Notes: generated from the sequence alone by a model not told the origin. A stretch of 64,000 nt of DNA from Gibbula magus (GCA_936450465.1 OW388301.1:19387523-19451522); one strand, 5' to 3'; shown: positions 10,922 to 23,647, numbered from the stretch's first letter. Numbers and translations are program-made.

Positions 10922-12880
10922 TAATGCTTTGATTGATTAAATGTTAATCAGCCTATTGACGTAAAACCCATTGCCTCATCACCCGGCTGAGCGGGCAAGA
11001 GGGGGAACTCCCTGTCGCAATCACATGTAATGAGTTAAGGAAGATATTAACTGACAGCTGTAAATGACATTGAGGGACAGCCATCATAAAGTGCAAGTCT
11101 CAGAGAAAGTCATCCTAAAACACAGAGTAGCGAGCATTACACATTCAAAAACACATATTATGTTTGAAAACTGTTTTTACATAATTTTCCAAACATGGTA
11201 CAGAATATAATTTCATTTTGAAAAGACATTGTCAGTTAAATAACTTCAATGATGTGCAGTGATCATCATCTCATTCTGTCTCCGAATTAGTTTGTTTCAC
11301 CTCCGGGATATACAATGACCACTTATTACATGACAATCAACAAACACTTGTCATGTGTAAGTTAATTTAAATCTCTACTCTCATGACGTTTCAAGTATTT
11401 TAGTTAATTACTTTCCCGATTGCAACCAAAAAGGTCTTTCTTGCATAATGCCAATACACAATTTAATGACCAAAGAAAAAATTGAACAGAAGCTTATTTG
11501 GATTGTCATTGATTTTTGCTTTTGAATAATCGTGAGAATAAATTCATTGTTTATCATATCTCTAGTTTTCTTGTTTTAAGTATTCAGTAACTTCACTTCA
11601 TATCTATAATACTAAAAGCAGAACAATTAGTCAGACATATTTGAACGATTCGCTAAATAGCAATGACGACACCACTTTGGCTTGAATAGAGTGATTGTCT
11701 AAATGTCAATTTGTTTGTGAGATTTGCGAATGTAAAGGTACAGTTAATTTTCTGGTATGTTTTATCCTAATTCTACAATACTTCTTCAACAGCATTTTGT
11801 TTTGCCAGGAATCATTGTTCTTAGCATGTAACAACTTACTCGACAGTTTATATACTATCAGACATCAGACAAAAGTGAGGCAAGACCTCTTTGAAAAGGT
11901 TAAATAACTAATTGGAATTTTTTAAACAATTATGTTAATGTTTTCGGGGCTATTTGCACATATGTATCAGTACTTATAGATAATACCTCTGGCAATGGAC
12001 CATGTGTTATAATACCAGGTGTAAGTGCAGCATGTTTACTATAAGTAAATATTAATTGATCCCATTTCAAATGGTCAGAATATATTCAAAGATTCCAATA
12101 ATTTATTCAAGTTACTGTTATGTTACATGACTTTGAGAAAAATAGGAATGGAAACAAATGATATAAGAATATTTCATGTCTATGTACAAGGTACAATGTA
12201 TTCTGTAAAGTCGTGTAGGAGCACAATTCAATTTAAATATTCAATTTCAGATAAATATAATCGTGACAACTTATTTCAGCTGCCAAGCAATGACTGGGGA
12301 AGATATGTCTGATCAGAAAAGTAAGTTGATGTATATACTAGCTTTCAGTAACAAATATTTACCAAAAGAAAAACATATTAGTAACTCTATCTATTGAGCC
12401 TTTATTGCAGTAATGCTTTTTGGGACGCGCTTGCATTTCGCCTAACATTAAGGGAAACATTTCTGCTAACAACACAATAACAAGTTACCAAAACGAAAAT
12501 CAATTTCTCTATTTGGAAAGAAGTACGTCCAATAATGTTAAAACCGAACGCATGGCATGTTTCAAAAGTAAAATTAGAAACATAATGTATATTCATGGGA
12601 ACATTTCAGTTGATTTGGTGTCTCCAGGAGGACGCCCTTAGAAGATTGAATCCTGTTAAGCCAGAGAAAAGTAGGTTAGGACAGTTGATGGTAGCTGTTA
12701 AGTCGACTTTGATTGAATTGTGCCTGACCAGGATAACATACTGAACTTTCTGTACTCATGGTTAAGTCACATATCGAGCCTGTCGTTATCTTATATGAAA
12801 CCGATCTATCCATGTATCTAAGAAAAAAAGAGCCTTTTTTACGAAGTGTATTTATCATCTTTTGCTGTAAGGATTGGTTT
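10922..12880. other. Non-coding stretch
   Basis: No supported gene. Several 60-70-codon open frames (11695-11907, 12127-12312, 12420-12641) show no domain and AT-driven composition. Confidence 0.45.
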
Positions 12881-12881
12881 A

Positions 12882-13100
12882 AAGGTGCTGTTGCCAGATA
12901 TTCTTTCTAAATTAAAGCTCATAAAAATATGTATAATTGTTACCAATGCTAAATAATATTCCTAAATCAATAAGAATAGTTCTTAAACGACTGTACATGG
13001 TTCGGTTAAGTCATGCGAATTCATTTCCCAGCGAGCTGCCATTTTAATGATTTCACGTTAAAATGGCCGCTCGAAGGTAGTTCAAGTTATCTGACTCAGG
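12882..13100 (+). repeat. Dispersed repeat E, copy 1
   Basis: Similar to 29515-29985: it shares the start TTAAAGGTGCTGT, GTTACCAATGC, the CATTTCCCAGCGAG region and CTCGAAGGTAGTTCAAGTT near 13070-13090. The start resembles the ends of TTAA family A, so it may be a distant member of that group. No matching far end is visible. Confidence 0.6.
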
Positions 13101-13188
13101 ATTTGGAAGTTTTAATCTTATGTTACGTTGCAGATTATTCTTTGTGTAGTAAAGTATCTCAGACATGTTGAATATTTATGTTATAATA

Positions 13189-14359
13189 AACTAGTGTCCA
13201 AAAGAAACGATACCACGTCTTTGAGCGACCATTACAGGAAAACTTAGCGACATAGAAATCTAGAATTGATATTATTCTTTTGAGATTTCGTTCATTTAAC
13301 ATGTGTACACAATTCATTTCAATCAGTACTTTGCATTCATTTGTACAGGTCTTTATTGACGTGAGGGGTCTGAAAATGAAAATTTCATTCACACAAATGA
13401 CTGAGACAAATGATGAAAATGTCAAAAGAGGCGTAACTAAGTCACATTTGTATTCGGTATGTCCATCCCGAGCGTCAGAACGGGCAAGTACACGTCTATG
13501 CGTTGATGACGTCAGACGTCGGATGACGTCAGAAGATAAGCTTTGTCATTCATCAAGGAGGCAATGGGCTGACTTGATGGACGCAAGTCAGAGCATAAAG
13601 GTCACTAATTCTTCGGTACACACGCTGTCTACCATTGTTCTTTAAGATGCAAAATCTGCTCCCATATGAGAGCATAACCATTGCTCAGTCTCTCTGTTGC
13701 CAACGTTGAATTCGTCTGTGTGTTTACTCGTTGTTGACGCCTCGGAACGTTTTGTTGTATGGACGACGTGTTCAGATACTATGAGTCTTCAATCTCTTTT
13801 ACCAAGTTTGTCTGCTAATCACGTGTCTCAGTGATGTCTTTGGCGTTAACGTCGTAATGATGAATGGGTTTCAGAGATGAAATACCCGGATGTGGCGGTC
13901 TTCAATAAGCGTAATCACCTTCTTCTCGACCTGCATGTTGCCCGATCTCTATCACGTAACCGTTGCGTTAACCTGGTGACTGCTATGCGCGCGCAACCGA
14001 ACCTTCTGGCGTCGTCGGCGTGTGAGACACGCTATGTGACAATTCTAACGGCTCTCTCACTCTCAATGGCTGTCAAAACCAATATTTTCTTGTGTGCTTT
14101 TTGTTGCTTTGATACCAACGTGTATGGTCAGCCGTTTGATACACTTTATCTGCAGTTGCAAACTATGCTACCTAAAATAATGTCATTCTCACAAAGTGCA
14201 CCATTTCTTCGGATGTGATAAAATTTTCTCAGTATTTTCGATTGAATACACTGCATTTGGGATGTGGGATACGCAAAACAATGTGTTCATACGAAGAAAA
14301 TCACTTTGTAAAAAGATATTTTAAAAAATAGATGGTATCGTTTCTTTTGGACACTAGTT
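13189..14359 (-). mobile_element. Decayed Tc1-like DNA transposon with both TIRs
   Basis: Inverted ends start AACTAGTGTCCAAAAGAAAC and extend for about 28 bp each. TA lies outside both (13187-13188 and 14360-14361), as expected for Tc1/mariner target duplication. It is 1171 bp, shorter than the usual 1.3-1.7 kb. The remains of a transposase lie inside on the minus strand. Plus-strand frames at 13280-13645 and 13877-14218 are shadows of it. Confidence 0.88.
13450..14000 (-). pseudogene. Tc1-like transposase remnant
   Basis: A DDE transposase that would have excised and inserted the surrounding element. Reading the minus strand from about 13990, one sees an HTH-like segment (ARRFGCARIAVTRL), then RHIRV-like residues, a TRRPYNKTFRGVNN segment near 13715-13755, and GRQRVYRR near 13605-13630. 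These lie in the order found in Tc1-like transposases (helix-turn-helix, linker, catalytic region). Several stops and frame changes interrupt it, and the last catalytic part appears deleted. It is inactive. Confidence 0.78.
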
Positions 14360-14361
14360 TA

Positions 14362-16084
14362 TATAGCACATGACATTTGATCCATATTCTTGTAAAACTA
14401 CTTGATAAGACATCTGAAGAGGTTTGAAATTCAATATACGAAAGGATGAATGCACCACGTGTTTTCATTGCAAAGGAAATAGATTGTCTGAAGATTAGTG
14501 TTTGCAATTCATTTTGTTTTTTTCCTTTAACTTCAGCAAGAATGGGAACTATGCCATTACATATTTATTGCAACTGCCATCTTCTCTCATATTAAGATAC
14601 GTGCCCATCGATTGCCTTTGCATTTTAAAAAGTATTATGCCACAGCTAACTTCTTCAAGCCTAATAATAAGAAAACAATTAAACAACTCTCTCCCTCATT
14701 TGATGTAACCTTTAGATTGATTGCATTTACCAATTTCCTAGTGGCTCTTATTTTCAGGAGAAGATAATTACTTCAAGTGACATTGAGTATCTTTCATAAT
14801 ATATTGTTTAGCTTCATACGTGCCGAGTTCCCCCATGTGCTGTTTTAAGTTAAATAAATTTCATTCGACGTGAATATTCACACCATATAGAAAATATATC
14901 ATGTGTTATTATATCATCGAAGGTTTTTACCAGTTCTTATTGGTCCAAACACGGCCATATGACAGTGCATAGAAAACGATATTGACTTGGGAACAATGGG
15001 AACTGTTGGAACAATTGGAAACTATTGTTGCTGTTCGTTTGATAAAGAAGCTTCATTCCTTCTGGTGTTCTTTTCTTTAAACCATATAATAAAACAATTA
15101 TGGACTATGAAAGCTCGGTAAATATTGCTTGACTCGGGTCAATAAAAACCGATGTTGACCTCAACAAGAGTCCATAATTGTATATTGTCGTACAGTACTT
15201 ACATGTACAGTAGTTATATGCCCTATTAAATATGTTGTATGTTTGTCTATTGTACATATATTTACAAAATTACATTTGACGAATTGATGCGCGCCAGCTA
15301 CGGTGTTTTGTCAAGTTTTCAATCAGAAATCAGTACATTAATCTTTATAACGTCAATATACTGCTTCAACTATCATTAAAGCATTGATTTTTGGCAATAG
15401 TGAGTACTGATAAATAGAATAACACCGTTTATAACGTTAAAGTATGTGTTACTCAAACAACATAATTTAAGATAAGAACTTGCATAGAATTAAATATGTG
15501 ACAGCCATCATAGCTAGATGCTGCAGAATGTGAAGCGAGTCTTCAGAACGCTTCATAATTTGCATTATAAGATGGAGTTAGACATGATTGTTGATGCTGT
15601 GATCTGCCAAGCTCCTGCTATCTTCCATGAGATGTTTCACCCTCAAACGTAACATATATTTTATAAAACTTAGTAAAAACGGTAAATTTGAGAGAAAACA
15701 ATATTCAAAAACGTACAACAGGGTATTTAATAAAGATTTGAAAATATCTTGGAAAGACACCTTGAATATTCTATCTGAGAAGCCATTCTGAAATCTTAAC
15801 GTTTGGAGAAAATAATCTCGTTCACGACGCACTGTCTTTTTAGCAGAGTCAGAGTGTTTGTTCACCGACTGTTTATATGTTATATCATGTACATTTTAAT
15901 CATGTTAGACTTAGAAGAAGTACGGTGCTGATCGGTTAATGCCTGTGCTTCAGATGGTCACGTAACACTTATACGTACAGTCAACTTAATATTTCACTTT
16001 TTTAACATATAATCACCCTTTTCAGAACCATCGGACGGTAGCTCTTTACAATGACACTGGAAGATACTTAGAGGATATTTGGCT
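14362..16084. other. Non-coding stretch with short repeats
   Basis: No supported gene. It contains a hairpin (15095-15180) and a segment at about 15645-15720 that recurs at 30175-30270 (shared CGTAACATATATT and TTGAGA...CAAAAA words). The 95-codon minus frame at 15578-15865 is unrecognised. Confidence 0.45.
15095..15180. repeat. Hairpin repeat F, copy 1
   Basis: The ends CAATTATGGACT and AGTCCATAATTG are exact complements, with further complementary words inside. It is related to the larger hairpin at 19842-19976, which also has ATTATAGACT at its edge and TTGACC/GGTCAA inside. Probably a small foldback element. Confidence 0.6.
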
Positions 16085-16450
16085 TTTCTTGACTAATAAT
16101 ATGTTTATCTCATCTCGTGAGGTGGAAACTACCTCACAAGATGAAATAAACATGGTATTTGTCAAGAAAAGAAACTTTTCTATTTATTATATGACCAAAT
16201 CTTTGCATATTCACCGACATAGACTTGCATTTACGTTAAGTCGGCTCCAGAATGAGCCTGTCGCCTCAGCAACAATGTGACGTCATGAACATGTCATGAC
16301 GTCGGACCATTGTTTCATGACATCAAGTCATTGTTATATCAGTCACTAGTGACTGACAACACGTACCATTGTTATTTTCACTAGTGACTGATAACACGGT
16401 TTATTTTCATTGATAGGTCCCGGTATTTCACCTGCTACCATTTAATAATC
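16085..16450 (+). repeat. Dispersed repeat G with CRE sites, copy 1
   Basis: Matches 58225-58560 in the same order: TAAACATGGTATTTG, TTCTATTTATTATATGA, CAGCAACA.TGTGACGTCAT and TATATCAGTCACT. Here the first part is an inverted repeat around CTCGTGAGGTGGAAACTACC. TGACGTCA lies at 16278-16285. The 63-codon frame inside is not considered a gene. Confidence 0.68.
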
Positions 16451-17068
16451 TGGTTTGGTTTCTATATGAAAGGTTGATCTTTCTCCATAGTGTTTATTCT
16501 CTAGTCTGTATCCATGTTCATACCCTGTAATACGCTGTCGCCATACTCACAGCAAGGACTTGCAATGATAACGTCAATGGCCATGTTGTATTGCCTCAGA
16601 AATTGTGCAAATAAAGCTATAATGTTACCTCCTTTAAGCTATGTTTATCCTAATTTGGTCAAATATTAATATAGGATGAATTTGATGGAAACAACTTACC
16701 AAATGAAACGTGAATTGTGCAAATATTCAATGTTATGTGGTATACCTGGCATGCACTGGAAGAAAATACTTTCTTTTAAAGCAAAGCAACATCGTCTCCC
16801 TAACTAATATGGTAATAGAAGACAAATATTACAGAATATATGCGTGTAAATTCGTATGGAAAAATTCAACTGGAATAACAACTAAGTAAGTAAGGAAATA
16901 TCCCGAAGCCATAATCATTTGAAGTCACATCTCCAGCCCTGAAGTATACATTCATTTGTACTACATCCCAGACGCCTACCATCACTTGCTACATTAATCA
17001 TCACATATTTCCTATGTATTCCATCTTAAATAAACATATTGATGTGTGCATCTACTAATTACCTCCGA

Positions 17069-17327
17069 TAATTATAATAATAATAATATAATAATAATAA
17101 CACTTTATTGTTCTCAATACAAAGTAAATTGGAAATTCATTTTGTGCTCTGGGCACCCGGCAGCCACAGTGCAGCGCCAGTTCTAGCGTTGTTCTATCCT
17201 TATAATGCTGAGCAAGGAAGCAACAACTCCCATCTTTTAACGTCTTTTGATATGACGCGGCCGGGAATCGAACCCCGACCTTCCGGGTGATGAGCGGGCG
17301 CTCTACCAACTGAGCTACATCCCCGGC
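17069..17327 (-). mobile_element. tRNA-derived SINE, family S2
   Basis: Read on the minus strand, it begins GCCGGGGATGTAGCTCAGTT with A box, then GGTTCGATTCCC as B box. A non-tRNA body follows, then a tail of (TTA)n repeats near 17085-17100 that ends the element. A fragment of the same head (GAGCTACATCCCC) occurs at 34440-34452. The 84- and 60-codon frames across it are artefacts of this repeat. Confidence 0.82.
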
Positions 17328-17671
17328 AATTATGATGTTAAATCAAAATAATATCCTTAACAAGCTGTTTTCATCAACCTCATCCACTATATAAACAGTA
17401 TAAATCATTGTCATCAGACTCTACCCAATATTTGATCGCCAACATGTCTACTGTAATAAGAACTCAACATCTCCTCATCCTCATCAAATGTTTACAATAT
17501 AAACCCAGGAAATGTGTTCATTTGTATACCGGGCTTCGACAACAACAACATTAGTATCATTGTCGACATATCACCTCCACATAATAAAGAAATTGTATAT
17601 CAATAAAGTAGTTCTTCATTCTGTATTATGCGCGAGTTATTCAATTAACACAGTTGTTATGAAATTAAAAT

Positions 17672-17725
17672 CGCCAAAAATGTCTGTAATATTGCCCAAG
17701 CTGCGCTAAACAATAACTCACTCAC
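17672..17725 (+). mobile_element. 54-bp severely 5'-truncated retroposon
   Basis: Only the 3' end of a retroposon remains, ending AACAATAACTCACTCAC like the tail of SINE S1 and its likely LINE partner. It is flanked by a perfect 14-bp duplication TATGAAATTAAAAT (17658-17671 and 17726-17739), which is strong evidence of target-primed insertion. Confidence 0.85.
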
Positions 17726-17739
17726 TATGAAATTAAAAT

Positions 17740-18090
17740 TGAACTTTCCAGACTTGCCTTAACTCGCGTTAGTCACTGTCACTGGCTAATTTAAAACTTG
17801 CTGCATTTCCTCGCCCCAAGAGGAATGCAGATTTAAATAATTGTTTATTCCTGGTCCCCTTTATTAAGGTGTTTGAGAGAAGTTCCCATGGGACCAAAAA
17901 TAAAACAATATCGGAATTGTTCTGGTTCGGCTGTTATCAACAGCACAACATCTCAAGCTATCTTCCTGAGTGGTCTGTTCCAAGAATCTTCCGCCTTTTT
18001 ATATTGTTTTTGTTATGCCTTTGATGATTTGTTACAATGTGAAAATTTAAACGATACAGGTTTAAAGAGGTATTTGAATGCGTTATAATA
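17740..18090. other. Non-coding spacer
   Basis: Contains a 71-codon frame (17873-18088) with no recognised domain. No gene is called. Confidence 0.4.
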
Positions 18091-18586
18091 AACTGACGGG
18101 CAAAAGCAAGTATAACACTCACTTATTTTCGATTTATTCATTGTTTTAAAGAAATTAGATGCATTTGATTATGACTGGATAGAATAACACCTTTCGGCAG
18201 TAGTTTGAACGACTTAATTGGTGAATGTTTGATTTTGTAACTAAAATATCATTATTTAAAGTAGACAGGAGTTAATGAAATGAAATTTACACCAACATGA
18301 CGCCTACCATGTTCAAAATGGTGTTAATGTGTGCAGGATGAGGCAAATTTATTGATTTTCACAAAAAGTGTGTCTTATATATCGATGAAAATATAATATT
18401 ATCAAAAACATTTATTTTTTTCAAAACCGCGAAGGGGTATTCTTTGACTGATGTCCAATGTTTTGGACTAATTTCCCAAACTAGTCAGTTGTTTTAATAT
18501 GACGTTGTAAACTCGAGATATTTGACTTTGAAAATTATAATATGATAAATACAACTTAGTGATATACTTTCTTTTGCCCGTCAGTG
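18091..18586 (-). mobile_element. Tc1/mariner-like MITE, family D, copy 2
   Basis: The ends AACTGACGGGCAAAAG and CTTTTGCCCGTCAGTG are inverted, with TA outside (18089-18090, 18587-18588). It is 496 bp and non-coding. The inner CACCAACATGACGCCTACCA region matches the complement of 10683-10730. Confidence 0.8.
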
Positions 18587-19181
18587 TATAACTGTAAATC
18601 CGTGACAAGTTTCTTTTTTGTCGTTACATTCCATGACATACAAAATAAGGGACACTTGACAAAAGGTTTAACGGAACCAATCTTACATTAAGTTATTATT
18701 CAGAATAATCAAAATAAATTGTAATTTGCATTGACACGACAATTAATCTTAGTTGCTGCTCCAGAGTTTAGAAGTGATATGGTACATTAAATATATTCTT
18801 GGAAAAAATTAAATGCAAGTAATATTTTTCGAAAATAAATCTAGGGGCAATTACTAGTATGTCTTGATTCAATTAAAATTATCATTTTGATATCATTGCT
18901 TCACACCCGTCAAGTAGGATGTGACATTAAGTGCAAAACAAACCCACATACATGAGTTTTAATCTGAAATCATTATATAACCTAATCTTTCAACTTTAAG
19001 CAAAGGTGACAGGTGCAGTAATTCAAGAGTAATTTAGTCTTGTAAGCTGAGGTAAACATTGAAGATAAATTACAATGCTCAGTCGCCAGACAGCGTCGAG
19101 TAATCATTCCTTATGTGATTTCACTGCACTGAAATGTGAACCTTTGGAAGAAGAACATATCATGTAAAAGCAACATATTAA

Positions 19182-19522
19182 AGGGGCAGCAGCACTTTTT
19201 TTGCAAATTTTATTTTTTCAAATTTCCCATTTATAATGATATTTTATGTCATTTATATTTACTTTAGAGGGTAAAACATCTTATTACACAAACACATTAT
19301 CCGTAGTGGTACTAACGGTGTTGCGTATAAAGTCAAAATTGCATGGCGGCCATTTTATTGTGAACACATTTTATTATTTTGAATGAGAAAAACTATTCCC
19401 ATGGCCTTTACGGAACCATGTACAATCATTTTAAACTTGATTTCTGAAGAGAGAAGGGTGTTTTACTATTGGTGACACTATTTTCCAAATACATTTCATC
19501 GACTTAACGTGCTACTGCCCCT
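19182..19522 (+). mobile_element. TTAA-flanked MITE, family A, copy 2
   Basis: The inverted ends AGGGGCAGCAGCAC and GTGCTACTGCCCCT are flanked by TTAA (19178-19181, 19523-19526). It is 341 bp, with the same interior as copies 1 and 3. Confidence 0.85.
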
Positions 19523-19841
19523 TTAAACAATGAATTATTGTGTTCCTTCGACAGTGATTAAAAGAGTTCATTTAACAACGACATTATGTGGTTGTTTCGA
19601 CAATAATAACATTTTGTGAAGTTAAATATGGATTTTTATGTATTATTTCGTTTTAATTTATAAGCACCTTTGAATATGATGTTATCAAACAGATATAACT
19701 TATATCTTCAAAGTTCACGCAAAAACGTTGTTACCATAATTCTAAATTTTAGACAAAACCTAGCCTTCGTTTTCTAACACAACCCTGTTTTAGGATACTT
19801 AAATACTAAAACACTTGCATTACAGGCAATACTATATACAA

Positions 19842-19976
19842 TTATAGACTGGTCATGAGGTCAATACCTGTTTTTATGGTCCCGAGAAAACAATATTGAC
19901 AAAGGACGGAGTCCACGGTCAATATTGTTTTCTCGGATCCATAAAAGAAGTATTGACCAAATTCACCAGTCCATCA
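19842..19976. repeat. Hairpin repeat F, large copy
   Basis: Two arms of about 55-60 bp (centred on CGAGAAAACAATATTGAC and its complement) are separated by about 17 bp around GGACGGAGTCCACG. Transcribed or single-stranded, it would fold into a long hairpin. It has the same edges as 15095-15180. Confidence 0.72.
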
Positions 19977-20373
19977 TTGTTTTATTATGTATTTAATGCA
20001 GAAACGAAAGGACAACACTTAAATACAGCCACAATGTAATTTGGTTTGACCAGCTAAAACTACGGTCAAATGACGTCATGATAACAATTGCATTACGTCA
20101 TGCAACAATCGCTTCAGTGTACATGTGATTCAATAAAATATTTCTTTTCACTTCCCTTCCTGATATCCAGAAAAAAACACATTCGAGATCCAATCTGACT
20201 AATCATAGACGACAGTGCTCCTGATAATATGCGTATTTTAAGAAATAAAGTTATTAAACACATAATTAAAAGACAAAACTGGGAGTGCAGATCGGCAGAC
20301 ATTTTCTTTTAAACCCTTGCTGTCCTCAATAGTTTGGAAACAATAGCGTATTTGTACACAATTTGCCACGAAT

Positions 20374-20835
20374 GGTTATCTGAACTGAACTTTATTTTCA
20401 CTCAGGCTGCAAACTGCAGCATAAGAGGTACATACTTATTTACATATATACAACACAACATAGAATATAAGGTTACAGAAATGAAATTAAATATAGAGAC
20501 ATTGTGAAGTTATGGACAATCTTTTTTGAATAACGACTTTATAATTTTACAGAACATTGATAGTTTAGTAGTGTTAAAAAGGGAGTTCATTTTGTATATA
20601 TTTGGTTTAATATAATAAGATTTATGAATATATTTTTCTCTTTCTAACGTTAACTTGGGGCATATAAATAAATAATGGAATTCGTCACCAATATCATTTA
20701 AATTACACAATGTACACTTTCTATTGCTAACAGGAATTCGTTGCCATCTGCCTGTCTCGATTGGAAGAAAATGATTAGCAGTTCGGAATTTCAACAAGGA
20801 ATGATAATGTAGAAAATGAAGGTATTGTTCAAATT
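20374..20835 (-). mobile_element. 3' end of a non-LTR retrotransposon
   Basis: On the minus strand a 95-codon frame (20797-20510) carries LKFRTANHFLPIETGRW, then a C-x2-C...H...CP zinc-knuckle-like motif (CTLCNL, EFHYLFICP). This is the usual end of ORF2 in many molluscan LINEs, after the reverse transcriptase. A 3' UTR of about 120 bp ends near AATAAAGTTCAGTTCAG (complement at about 20380-20397). Everything 5' of this is missing, typical of 5' truncation. The frame starts inside the domain and is a fragment, not a gene. Confidence 0.85.
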
Positions 20836-22859
20836 TAAGAGATACAGCCTACCAAAATGTGTATGTGTATAGCATCGGAGTTGTGAAACCCGTCCACCTG
20901 TATCATATATTATAAGAATAATCAACGAGTTGCGAGGAATACGGATTATCTGTCCCGAGTTAACTATTATGATAAACTCCGAGTTTTAGCGACATCATAA
21001 TTCATAATTTTATTCACAAAATGGTTTACTGACATAGTACACAACTACGTATTAATAATGTCGCATATTGAGAGAACATTAATGAAAACGTGAACTTGCC
21101 TTGCAAATTTAGTACTGTAAATACGGTCTCAGAAACATAGATTGAACATGATTTTCTATTTAATGTGTTTTACTGACGTGTGACTTGTAAATGGTATGCT
21201 CGAAAATTTCGATCTATGTGATTTAGCTAAAATAGTACAGCTTAGCAATTCATGAATGGGCGTAAAGTGGTTCCGTCAACCAATCAAAATGCAAGTTTTA
21301 TTTAGAAAATCTGTAATTCCCACATGTCCAACTTTGGAAGACATGAAGCTAAATAGAAGCGTACATAAAATCTCTCGTCGTTTTCAAGGGACGTAACTCC
21401 CTTCGGCTTGCATACATAAGCCAACATCCTAAGAAGTTGCATAAAATGCTTGTTTTTAAAGATGTACATACAAAGAAAATTAATACATTTTATCTTTTCT
21501 ATTGAAATTACATGTATTTAAAAGATTTCTTACAAAGGGGTTATTCAGTGAACAAATATGATTCGTAATAGTATTAGATACGATTTGATTTATCACACTA
21601 AATATTATCATAAATGATACGTACATAAGTCTTGTACATCCAACGGTCTCATTCTATTCTATATTATATTAAATCTTATTATATATTATTTATTCTTACT
21701 TATTTAATCTTAATTATTACGTCAACCAAACCTTTAGTTTTTATCGTTTTTATAAATATTTCAGTCAGTTTAAGTGTTATAATATGTATATATTATATCT
21801 CAGTTCAATTCCCGAAACCAGTAATAGTTTAAAATAAAACTCTATATCTTATTTACAAATTAACACTTTTAATCTAAAAACCTCAAACTAGATTCTTTTG
21901 TTATCAGTACAAACTATTTGAAAAACAATGTACATGTAATCTGCCATAATGGCACAATTAACTACTAGAATAACAGTGAAAATTCAATTCAAACACGGTT
22001 CAAGGTTGACAGAAATATCAAACATATTAGATGTGGGTCTAACTGATATTTTGATCATGCTAAATAGCATAGACCTGTAAACAAAATGTTACACAGTAAT
22101 CATCATCCATTCACGCTTCACGCGACTCTCATGTCCGGGAAAGTTGGGTATGTGATCATTATGAAAACTTTAATACCTGGAATATCTCAACTCACTTTGG
22201 TAAGAAAATTATTTACTGCATGTAAACACTGATACGTTGTGCAACTTATGGTTAATAAAAACATGCAATTTGTAATTGACAGTCATACAAACCGATGCCT
22301 CACTGTTGTGTTAGATTACGGGAACCTGAACACGTAAGGAGCTTATAAAACAGCAGTGTTTGTTCGTGTAAACCGAAGCCTCCTCAAATACTTTAGTTGT
22401 TTTATTAATACCGTGTAAGGAGCTCGGTCGCCACATGTTATAAAAAGTGGTGAAACAAGTTGTTCACAGTTAAGAAAACAGCATCAATTGCAGAAAATGT
22501 ACATTTCAATTTCATCAAATTGTTATGCAAACCTGAGAGAATGCAAAATAAGTCCAATAGACGTTATCTAATTATCCTGTGAAATGACAACAGATAAACA
22601 ATAATATACAGTTATTTTTTTTCAAAATAACGTTCATTAATTTCAACATCCTGAATACATAAGCAGGCGCTGTAACAGTTTTTTTTTAAAACTAAGTAAC
22701 GATTTATTATTAAAGTTTATACAATATAACGTTACATTTTAGAACTCTTTAATGGATTTAGGGGTGTTATTTCGCCATTGGTAACACTTATTTATTACTC
22801 GACCGTGGTGAGATCAGTCATTATATAACACTGAGTTGGTTACACACATGTGTGATACC
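20836..22859. other. AT-rich non-coding stretch
   Basis: No gene, RNA or clear repeat. Short frames, for example 21632-21832, are very AT-rich. Confidence 0.45.
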
Positions 22860-23596
22860 CCCGTGTGCTGCCGTAACGTCATAATCGGCGCGTGACGTCA
22901 TAGTCGTTTTTGGTTGACGTCACAATGTTAGCCGCGCGACTGCAACAGCGGATGGCCTATTTGCAAGTTAGCGTCACTAACACCAATTTTCTTGCAATTC
23001 AGCGCTATTTACATACGATGTGTGGAGCTTGCATCGGTAGGACGTGTCGTGCATGAGCTCCCGAGAAACTCGTCCAATACAGCCAAAATAACATGTTTTA
23101 AACACAGACATTATGACTATAACATCTGTAAGTCCCTTCTTTAACGACTGTGACTATTATGTTATTTTAAATATACAAATTTGTGTATATTTGAAGTATT
23201 TTCTTCAATCCGGTGACTGTGTTGACGAACAGTAGCTCACGCGCATAACGAGCGAAGCGGGTTGCACATGAATTCGCTATCATGTGCGTCTATATTCAGT
23301 GTTGGAGGTCTCGTGTTGGCTGTTTTACCCCAAATAGACGTAAAACTAAAAATCCTATCAAAAGGTTGAAATTATCAGGAACTTTTATTTCAAGACAATT
23401 GAAACTCTATGTTTTCCTGAACTTGTTTGTCTACTTGAGTGGACATGTGTTTCCCGGCATCCATGTTGAAGCACACTCAGTCTGCTCAGGGTTGGTGTCG
23501 TGTGTTTCACACTGCAGTGTGGGCTGTCTCGGCTCTGTGTCGGACACTATAGCTGCAGGCACACCGTATGTTGGTAGGCTTCTGGAACAATGTTCA

Positions 23597-23620
23597 GACA
23601 TTGAACTGAATCCCGGCCCT
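23597..23620 (+). other. 2A-like ribosome-skipping motif (DIELNPGP)
   Basis: Eight codons matching the D-[VI]-E-x-N-P-G-P consensus. In known 2A peptides the ribosome fails to form the Gly-Pro bond and releases the upstream product. The next residue is Lys. 2A-like motifs at the start of ORF1 are known from several invertebrate LINEs, so the context fits. Activity is inferred only. Confidence 0.85.
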
Positions 23621-23640
23621 AAAAATTCAGGCAAAAATAA

Positions 23641-23647
23641 AAAAAAG
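23641..23647 (+). promoter_or_regulatory. Candidate -1 frameshift heptamer A_AAA_AAG
   Basis: The heptamer is in the correct phase (AAA AAG as zero-frame codons), and the -1 frame after it is open for 177 codons with the ORF1 coiled coil. It lies in a run of eight A. No downstream pseudoknot was verified. A one-base loss from the A run is an equally simple explanation. Confidence 0.4.

Noticed and set aside
13280..14218. Plus-strand genes of 121 and 113 codons
   Set aside because: They are the reverse of the Tc1-like transposase remnant.
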